A stretch of DNA of 26,767 nt from Azolla pinnata (Eukaryota; Streptophyta; Polypodiopsida; Salviniales; Salviniaceae), in the NCBI GenBank assembly GCA_037176905.1, contig JBBBWG010031175.1:1-26767 (forward strand), read 5' to 3'. The position numbers and the translations under genes are program-made. Of this stretch, positions 20,301 through 26,767 are shown in pieces (within the stretch, counting starts at the first letter, position 1; every line of letters starts with the position of its first letter). Under the pieces are notes generated by a model. It had not been told where the DNA came from. It did not search any database and saw only the letters and a list, made by a program, of their open reading frames with translations.

Positions 20301-22611
20301 GATATCCACGACAGCAGATTGAACAGGATCATCAAGGCCATGTGAAACTTTTCCTTCCCGCCAAACTGCTATGCTGCAAATTAGGTGTAAATCTAACTCC
20401 GCCTTAATTCAGTGAAACACAGAGGAAGATGTATTTCGAAATTTGGGAGGTCAATTTGAATTCGAAGGTAGTATTTCAACTGATCCAGCACTTGATAAAC
20501 CATCAACGCCTAGCTTTTTAGATGGTTCATGGAAATAGTCCACTCACATAGTTCAAAAATCATTCCACACAATTCTGACTAATATATTCATATCGAAATG
20601 CTATAAGTATGGAAACCATCTATTATCTCAGTATTGCCGATATATCAATAAAATCATGGTGCCGGGCCTTTGAAAGTAACTCTATGGTATGGGGAGATTG
20701 TGCTAATTTTTCACCATAACCCAAACAGATCTTAATGAATGAAACTTTTCTACCGTCAGACTTTTACAGGTTTTTTGTAGTATCTATCCCATGCATAACA
20801 TATTCCTTTCATCGACAGTCAGGGTATAATAATATGTTGTCAGGGTATAATTCGTAGTATAATCAAAGGTATCTCTTTGCATCTTCTATTAGTACCTAAT
20901 CACAGCACAGCAAATGAGAAGAAACTTATCCTCTTTAATCACATGTAGAACTTTACATCAGATCATGGCATGGCAGCATTACAATGATCCTTGATGCATG
21001 CATGCAAACACGGAAATTACTCCAAACATTGAACTTCTTAAAACGAGCAGGCATGGTATATATTGGCATATACTCACAAACTAGTTCATGATACACAACG
21101 CCCTATTAATGCTCTGATTATATTAGGATTGAAGACTCTCTTGGTGTTATTGAAGAAGGTTTTGATCTGAATATTGAAGGGAAGTTTGAAAGCCACGGCC
21201 ATGAACATCATCAACGTAACAAACCACATTAGCATCATCGGTACTACTCAATGGTGGCTGCAAGAAACTATCTAAATGGTGATGGATGCAGCCGTGTTGA
21301 TATTGGAACAGTAATGATCTTAGAAGCCCCGTTTCATTTGAAGGGAATGAAGTTTTCACCATGTTAATCTAACTGAAGTACTCATGGTCTTCGATGAGCT
21401 GCATTTGATTATCATAACAATCCACTCCTGATCCACTTTTCTCCCTCGCCTACAGAGAGCATAACAGTAGCAACGAGGTGGCCATGCCAGACAGATTCAT
21501 ATCAGAAATCAACTCGTAAAGGAAAAGAAGTGCCGTTCAATCTGCACTCTCAACGGCCACATGACACAGAAACATGCAAGCTGCCGATCATTCTTCCACG
21601 CACAAGAAGATGGCCGGACAGCTGATTGCTCACGTAGCTTGTTTTCGAATCTTGGCTGAACGAACGTATCAACACATTTGCCTTCATCGTTGGAATGCCG
21701 ATGGAACGAAATGCCAGAAAGGACATGTATTAGACGCAGGATTCAGAGGCTTGGAACGGGTTACTAACGATCGACACCAAGCAAGCGTAGCTCACGTGGC
21801 CAAGAATGGCCAGATCTCAGTCAGATCAGATGATCAGGTAAGCTAAAGGGCCCAGTCATGTCGAGTGAGCTCAGGTCAGATCAAATCGGGGCAGGTGAGG
21901 TTGAGGTGACAGACCACAGCGAGATGACAGTCGGAACAGAAGCAGTCAGGTCAAGTCAGGCCCGATCAGGTAAGGTAACGCCGAGATCAGGTCAATGCTT
22001 GTGAAGAGAAAGGTCGGAGCTTATGAATGGAAACGGGAGCAGGAAGACTCACAAGATGTGGACGGAGGTTGAAGGCGGAGGAAGGGAATCCCGGCTGCAG
22101 GTTCTGCGGCTCGATTGCAGCTGCAGCAGCAGCAGCAGGAGGAGGAGGAGGAGGAGACGGGAGGTCTGGTCCTTCCTGGCTTTGACCGAGCCTGCACAGC
22201 TGAATGATTTCTTCCAGGCGCCTGCAGATCAAAGAGATGGAACAGGAGCCAAGGTTAGCGGTGAGCAAGAAGAGCGGCGGGGTTCGTTTAACATGGATGA
22301 GGGAGACGGAGACGGAGACGGAGACGGCGATGGAGACCGGAGATCGGAGATGGAGATGGAGCTTCTTCCTTTTACCTGGGAGGGCTGGAGAAGTGGAAGA
22401 GCTCCTTCCCGCCCGCTGGGGAAGAAGACGAAGACGAAGAAGAAGCTGCTGCAACGGAGGAGGAGGAGGAGATAAGGAGCGCGACATCGACATCGCAGAG
22501 CACGGAGAGCTCGCGCGCCTTCTTCACCAGGCCCGTCCGGCGCTTGCAGAGAGTCACCTGCCTGCTGCTGGCGTTGTGGATGCGCTTGATCTCGACCTTG
22601 CACCGCCCCAT
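14309..22611 (-). CDS. MADS gene B: MIKC-type MADS-box transcription factor, seven exons, 229 aa
   Basis: Paralogue of gene A in inverted orientation. Exons in transcript order: 22611-22376, 22221-22053, 15391-15342, 15097-14992, 14691-14650, 14491-14450 and 14353-14309. The sum is 690 nt with one open frame, and all introns are GT-AG. MADS residues 1-79 ([20 protein letters not shown]); 42 of the first 50 residues match gene A by eye. Residues 79-135 are the I region with Pro and Ala runs, 136-215 the K-box, and 216-229 a very short tail ending in GIPA. Exon phases equal those of gene A, and exons 3-6 are the same length. Intron 2 is 6661 bp and contains copia remnants. All intact splice sites and frame argue for a working gene, but the tail is about 118 residues shorter than in A. 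Confidence 0.88.
14450..15391 (-). CDS. Gene B exons 3-6: K-box
   Basis: Exons 15391-15342 ([17 protein letters not shown]), 15097-14992 ([19 protein letters not shown] then [16 protein letters not shown]), 14691-14650 ([14 protein letters not shown]) and 14491-14450 ([14 protein letters not shown]). These give amphipathic helices with the MIKC signatures LMMGD, LxKLEKELE and LMEENxxLR. Lengths 50, 106, 42 and 42 match gene A. Introns are 244, 300 and 158 bp. Confidence 0.9.
15811..16046. repeat. 118 bp tandem duplication, two near-identical copies
   Basis: TGATGTACATTCTGGGGTGG at 15811 recurs at 15929 and both copies run to GGCGCAGATGTAAGCT with no difference that I can see. It overlaps the end of copia copy A and must be recent relative to that element. 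Confidence 0.92.
15929..17045 (-). mobile_element. Decayed Ty1/copia pol fragment, copy A
   Basis: On the minus strand, in polyprotein order: a protease-end region with [14 protein letters not shown] and VAGIG near 16840-16980; a region resembling gag-pre-integrase near 16620-16810 ([19 protein letters not shown]); and an integrase-like stretch near 16330-16520 with a C-x2-C pair and YIDIWGPS. Stops and frameshifts interrupt it, so it is non-functional. No LTR was identified. It lies in intron 2 of gene B, same strand as that gene. Confidence 0.68.
17087..18110 (-). mobile_element. Decayed Ty1/copia pol fragment, copy B
   Basis: Direct repeat of copy A, alignable from CTCTTTAAGTCCAAAGGAAT (17112) to CAACTAGTGGCTCTTGGATC (18061), with many small differences. 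The minus strand reads [18 protein letters not shown], where functional copia proteases have DSGA, then an [12 protein letters not shown]-like stretch and a gag-pre-integrase-like segment near 17729-17914. A possible gag remnant (LCVTCHSH) lies just beyond, near 18225-18260. Stops and frameshifts make it a relic. Confidence 0.68.
18300..22052. other. Remainder of intron 2 of gene B, no recognised gene
   Basis: AT-rich to about 21400, then GC-richer with many CAGGT/GGTCAG words near 21830-21990. Open frames such as 19034-19384 (+), 21147-21362 (-) and 21574-21846 (+) show no motif I can place. Part may be further transposon debris. Confidence 0.45.
22053..22221 (-). CDS. Gene B exon 2: I region with Pro and Ala runs
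   Basis: The acceptor ATCTGCAG|GCGCC is identical to that of gene A; the donor CTT|GTGAGT corresponds to ACT|GTGAGT. It encodes [18 protein letters not shown], then a Pro run, an Ala run and [17 protein letters not shown]. At 169 nt it is 42 nt shorter than in gene A, keeping the frame. Confidence 0.82.
22298..22330. repeat. (GGAGAC)n microsatellite in intron 1 of gene B
   Basis: Four to five GGAGAC units between the donor at 22375 and the acceptor at 22222. Related GGAGAT units occur again at 22969-22997, upstream of gene B. Confidence 0.85.
22376..22611 (-). CDS. Gene B exon 1: MADS domain with long Ser/Ala insertion
   Basis: The start codon is fixed by MGRCK. The basic helix ([20 protein letters not shown]) is intact, with Leu21 where most MADS proteins have Phe. 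Between VALLIS and KELFHF lies a Ser/Ala-rich stretch about 17 residues longer than in ordinary MADS domains and 12 longer than in gene A. The donor CCCAG|GTAAAA corresponds to gene A's CCCAG|GTACAG. Confidence 0.88.
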
Positions 22612-22619
22612 GGCCTCGT

Positions 22620-22870
22620 TCCTTCCTCTTCTTCCTGTTCCTTCCTTCTCCTTCCTTCCTTGCTTCCTTCTCCTTCCTTCCCTTCCTGTTCCTTCCTTGC
22701 TTCTCCTTCCTTCCTTCCTCTTCCTTCCGCCTTCTCCTCCCTTCCTTCCTTCTCCTTCCTTCCTTGCTTCTCCTTCCTTCCTTCCTTCCTTCCTTCCTTC
22801 TTCTCCTTCCTTTCCTTCCTTCCTTCCTTCCTTCTTCTCCTTCCTTTCCTTTCCTTCCCGTTTCTTTCTT
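22620..22870 (-). repeat. Purine-rich (GAAGGA)n leader tract of gene B
   Basis: On the minus strand this is a run of GAAGGAAGGAGAAGG, immediately before the start codon at 22611. Gene A has the same kind of tract (GGAAGGAGAAGGAAGG) immediately before its start codon, so the leader is a shared feature of the pair. Frames through it encode only low-complexity peptides. Confidence 0.85.
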
Positions 22871-23208
22871 CTCAGTCAGTCGATGCGCACAGGTAGCTAT
22901 GGCCGAAACCCTAAGCACTCCCGCCTCTCTCTCTCCCTTCTCTCTCTTCTGTACTGTTTCTGTTCAAGAGATGGAGATGGAGATGGAGATGGAGATGTCT
23001 GTGAATAAGCCTCACGTCGACTTCAGACAGTCTCCCCCGCGCACGGCCCGTGCCAGCGATTTTCCCCACAGGCATCTCTGCGCATGCGCTCTGCTCTTTT
23101 CTTGAAGCTCGGCACCTGAGCCAAAGAACGCAGACAAAATCTTCCCCCCGATCTCGGCCATGCACTCACGTAGGCCCCGCCATGGCTGCTGCAGAGAAAG
23201 ACCTTCAC

Positions 23209-24730
23209 GACGACGACGATGACGACGACGACGACGACGATGATGATGATGATGATGATGATGGTCCTGGTGACGATGATCATCATCATCATCATGGTGA
23301 TGACGGTGGTCATGGTCATGGTCATGGCGATGGTCATGGTGATGATGCTGATGGTCATGGTGATGATGGTGATGATGGTGATGATGATGATGGTGGTGAT
23401 TGTGATGGTGATCATGGTGATTATGATGATGGTCATGGTGGTGACGGGATGGCCATGATGATGACGGCGATGATGATGATGGTGGTGATGGTGATTATGA
23501 TGGTGATCATGGTGGTGCTGATTATGATGATGATGGCGGCGGTGATGATAATGATGGTGGTGATGATATTGATGGTGGTGGTGATGACGATGGTGGTGGT
23601 GGTGCCGATGGCGGCGATGGGGACGATGAGCCGGATCAACAATGTTGTCGATGGTGATGATGGTGAAGACCGTGATGCTGCTGTGATGATGGTGATGGTG
23701 ATGATGCTGACAGCGGCGATGATGATGACGGCGGTGATTATTGTGATGATGGGAGTGGCGAGGTGATGATGGTGGTGACGGTGGCGGTGATGAGGACGAT
23801 GAGCAGGATCAACAATGCTTGTCCATGCTGATGATGATGATGGTGACGGATGACGGCGGTGGTGTGATGATGGTGATGGCGGTGGTGCGATGATGGTGAC
23901 TGCTGGTGATGGTGATGTGATGATGGTGATGACGGCGACTGCGATGATGATGATGATGATGATGCTTATGATGGTGGCAAATGGCGAGGTGATGGTGGTG
24001 GTGTCGATGGTGTCGATGGTGGCTATGAGGACGGTGAGCAGGATCAACAATGTTGTCGACGGCGACGATGATGATGATGATTATGGTGATTATAGTAATG
24101 AATATGATGATGATTGTTATTATTATTACGGTGGCAGTGTAGAGGTGATCATGGTGGTGTCGATGGTGTCGATGGCGGTGATGAGGACGATGGCCAGGAT
24201 CAACAATGCTGGCGACGCTATGATGATGATCGGGACGGTGGTGTGATGATGATGGTGGTGGTGATGGTGATAGTGCTAATGAATGATGGTGTTGATGGTG
24301 TCATTTGGAGGTTATGAGGATGATTTGCAGGACATTGATGATGATCATGATGGTAATGGTGATGATGAATGATGGCGTTGATGGTGTCGTTGGCGGTTAT
24401 GAGGATGATTTGCATGACATGATGATGATCATGATGGTAATGGTGATGATGAATGATGGTGTTGATGGTGGTGGTGATGATTATGATGGTGATGATGGTG
24501 GTGGTGGTGGTGATGATGATGATGATGATGATGATGAATGATGGTTATGAGGGTGATGGTGTTGCCGGCATTGATGATGATGATGGTTATGTCGGTGTGG
24601 TGTCGATGGACAGGATGAGGATGAGGATGGTGAACAAGATGATGGTGGTGGTGGTGAGGATGAGGAGGAGCATGATGATGGTGGTGGTTGTGATGATGAT
24701 GACGGCGTAGGTGCTGATGATGATGACCAT
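23209..24730. repeat. 1.5 kb GAT/GGT/GAC triplet array with internal higher-order repeats
   Basis: Nearly pure GAT, GGT, GAC and GCG triplets. A longer word, ATGAGGACGATGAGCAGGAT followed by CAACAATG, recurs near 23620, 23790, 24030 and 24180. A block with GAGGATGATTTGCAGGACAT near 24315 is repeated near 24410, period about 96 bp. Long open frames here (for example 23050-23766 +) encode only poly-Asp/Met/His type sequence and are not credible genes. It begins about 0.6 kb upstream of the gene B start codon. Confidence 0.88.
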
Positions 24731-25300
24731 CGCAGTGTCAATGACGATGTTGTCTCCTGATTATCTTGCTAATGGTGTTGATGATGGTGATGATTCTCTC
24801 TTTCCCACCGTCACGTGTCGTTCGAATAGACAAGTTCGATGATAGCTTGCTTGCAACGAATGTGTGAGCGATGGTAGAACTAGAGACTCGATGAGAGACT
24901 GACATCGTCCGAATGGTTCTAGAACCTGGCTTTGCCAGAAACGTCTTGACGGAGAGGGACCCCTTCGAATTCGGTTCGTTCAGCTTTGGACGATTAGGAG
25001 TGATGGAAAGCCGAACAAGATTCGATGGCATTCGAGATAACTAGGCTAGGTCAAGATCTGGTGATATTCCTTCCTGGAAATTCATGCATATTCAGAAGTT
25101 CTGGGGTTACACGAGAGTAACAATACGACGGACAACAGAGGATAGTTAAAATCTGAACTTGCGATTTTTCCCCAACCCTGCCCTAGCATTCGTTCGTGTT
25201 AGTCGTAGTTAACTGTGCGCAAAGGTTATTATTTACATGCGATATTCTGAAAGAGAATGCAATAGGTACTCGTCCCCAGCTTTCTGGAAGCTTCGACGCC

Positions 25301-25430
25301 ATAACTACTACTCTCAGTGTAACCAAATGGCACATAATGGAATGATTTGCTTAAAGCCAAGTGTAACCATATAACTACTACTCTTTAGTGTAACCAAATG
25401 ACACATAATGGAATGATTTTGCTTTTCGAT
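25301..25430. repeat. Two-copy tandem duplication, period 70 bp
   Basis: ATAACTACTACTCTCAGTGT at 25301 recurs as ATAACTACTACTCTTTAGTG at 25371. Both copies continue through AACCAAATG, ACATAATGGAATGATTT and GCTT. Confidence 0.88.
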
Positions 25431-25442
25431 TGACAAAAACGT

Positions 25443-25492
25443 TAGCTCGCGGGCAGAACGATTCGTTTAAAACCGGTTCTGCCCATGAGCTA
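25443..25492. repeat. Imperfect 17 bp inverted repeat, 16 bp spacer
   Basis: TAGCTCGCGGGCAGAAC is followed 16 bases later by GTTCTGCCCATGAGCTA, its reverse complement apart from the CG/AT centre. It could form a hairpin or be the end-to-end remnant of a small inverted-repeat transposon. Confidence 0.75.
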
Positions 25493-26157
25493 ATTGTTTC
25501 TTCGACTATACTGCGTTATAGATCGACAACAAATAAAGGAACCAACAAGCAGATGAACTGGGCATATGATTAAGGGGAAGATTACCCCCCCCCCCCCAAA
25601 AAAAAACAAAAACAAAGTATAAATTACATTTTAATGCCGGCCAAAACCAGAACGCACGATCGATCGGTCGACGCCGGATCGAACTCATTGCATGAGCTCA
25701 TTCGACATCGAAGTCGCGAGCCGATTAATCAATGCTCAACGACTCTGAACAAGCGCCGGATTAGCACGCGGATCGATTAACCGGGCTCTCTGGAAAAAAA
25801 AAAAGAAAAAAACGGCGGCCGGCTTTCGCTAATCGAACACGCACGCGAAGGGAATCGATCAGCCGGAAGCAGCGAAGCGAGGAGGAATAATAGGAATCAA
25901 GACTTAAGGCGGGGGGGGAATCAAATAATCGGGTGGTCGAGTGTGTAGTGGAAGATGAAGATTGTGCAAAAATCTCTTGATTTCTAAAGTGCAGCTTATG
26001 AATGTTTGGGCTAATATTCTCCCTATTATTATTTATAATTTAGTTGTATCCAGACCAGATTATATGTAGATATGTACAAAAGTAAATGCCAGCTGGCGGG
26101 GGACACGTGGCCGGCGCGAGCAGGTTGACGCGGACGTGAGCCCCATCCACACCTCGT

Positions 26158-26222
26158 CTCTCACCATCGCCACCATCGCCACCATCGCCACCATCGCCAT
26201 CGCCACCGCCATCGCCATCTCC
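26158..26222. repeat. (CACCATCGC)n microsatellite
   Basis: Repeated CACCATCGC and CATCGC units. Frames here encode Thr/Ile/Ala repeats only. Confidence 0.85.
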
Positions 26223-26384
26223 CTTTCTCTTCTTTCTTCCTTTCCTTCCGCTGAGCTCCACCCGACAGACAGACGGATCGACCAGAGTGACAGACGGAAC
26301 AGACAGACCCGGGCGCCGTCGGAGAGAGCGCGAGCCTGCAGAGGACGGGAATCGACTGCGAACCGGTTGAATCGATCACCATAG

Positions 26385-26767
26385 CTACGGCGAAAGAGAG
26401 GAGGGAAGGAAGGAGAAGCAAGGAAGGAAGGAAGGAGAAGCAAACAAGGAGCAGGAAGGAGAAGCAAGGAAGGAGAAGGAAGGAGAAGCAAGAAAGGAGA
26501 TTCAGCAAGAAAGGAGATTCAGCAAGAAAGGAGAAGCACGAAGAAGCAGGAGATTCAGCAAGAAAGGAGAAGGAAGGAGAAGCAAGCAAGGAGAAGGAAG
26601 GAGAAGCAAGCAAGGCAGGAGAAGCGAGCAAGGAGAAGGAAGGAGAAGCAAGAAAGGAGGTTCAGCAAGGAAGGAGAAGCAAGGAAGGAGAAGGAAGGAG
26701 AAGCAAGGAAGGAGAAGGAAGGAGAAGCAAGCAAGGAAGGAGAAGCAAGCAAGGAAGGAGAAGCAAG
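26385..26767 (+). repeat. Purine-rich (GAAGGAGAAGCAAG)n tract running off the window
   Basis: About 380 bp of AAGGAGAAGCAAGGAAGG-type repeat with occasional AGATTCAGC insertions. It is preceded by CCATAGCTAC, which also occurs on the minus strand at the start of the purine-rich leader of gene B (about 22904-22895). It may be the leader of another MADS copy beyond the edge, but no start codon is reached. Confidence 0.8.

Larger units (their letters stand above)
24800..26150. other. Intergenic DNA without a recognised gene
   Basis: Contains a 70 bp tandem duplication, an inverted repeat and a C13/A9 homopolymer junction at 25585-25606. No coding or RNA gene was recognised on either strand. Confidence 0.5.

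Noticed and set aside
22229-22918. 229-residue basic frame upstream of and across gene B exon 1
   Set aside because: It is a different frame from [10 protein letters not shown] and consists of Lys/Arg/Glu/Gly repeats from the purine tract.
23050-23766. 238-aa open frame rich in Asp, His and Met
   Set aside because: It is generated by the GAT/GGT triplet array; neighbouring frames and the other strand are equally open, and no domain is present.

Overview
This is eukaryotic nuclear DNA from a land plant. Long GT-AG introns, tracts of the plant telomere unit TTTAGGG, eroded Ty1/copia retrotransposon pieces and a decayed plastid gene all point that way. The plastid fragment (ndhG-like, near 7.5 kb) keeps residues that I associate with seedless plants. 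It also carries C where the protein would need T at several codons, as expected of a plastome with much C-to-U RNA editing. A lycophyte, fern or hornwort is therefore a reasonable but unproven guess.

The core of the window is a tail-to-tail pair of paralogous MIKC-type MADS-box transcription factor genes. Gene A (+ strand, start codon 2076, stop 13302-13304) and gene B (- strand, start codon 22611, stop 14309-14311) each split into seven coding exons with the same phases. Exons 3 to 6 have identical lengths (50, 106, 42, 42 nt). Joining the exons gives uninterrupted frames of 349 and 229 residues. Both encode a MADS domain with an unusual serine-rich insertion, a Pro-rich exon 2, a K-box over exons 3-6, and very different C-termini: long, acidic and His-rich in A, only 14 residues in B. 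Their stop codons lie about 1 kb apart.

Layout: 1-1100 is upstream DNA with a diverged tandem repeat and a telomere-like tract. 1181-2075 holds a TATA box and a long purine-rich leader built of about eight minisatellite copies. 2076-13304 is gene A, whose 9.2 kb intron 2 contains a seven-copy ~180 bp tandem array, smaller duplications and the ndhG pseudogene. 13305-14308 is the spacer between the two stop codons, with a G-run/C-run palindrome. 14309-22611 is gene B, whose 6.7 kb intron 2 contains two direct copies of a decayed copia pol fragment. 22612-24800 is upstream of gene B: a purine/pyrimidine tract, then a 1.5 kb GAT/GGT triplet array. 24800-26767 has no recognised gene and ends in a GAAGGAGAAGCAAG-type purine tract. 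That tract, with a shared 10-mer beside it, resembles the leader of gene B in the opposite orientation, so a third copy could lie just past the right edge.

MIKC proteins bind CArG-box DNA as dimers or tetramers through the MADS and K regions. The two products could dimerise or compete, and gene B's lack of the long tail would make it a candidate modulator; this last point is inference.
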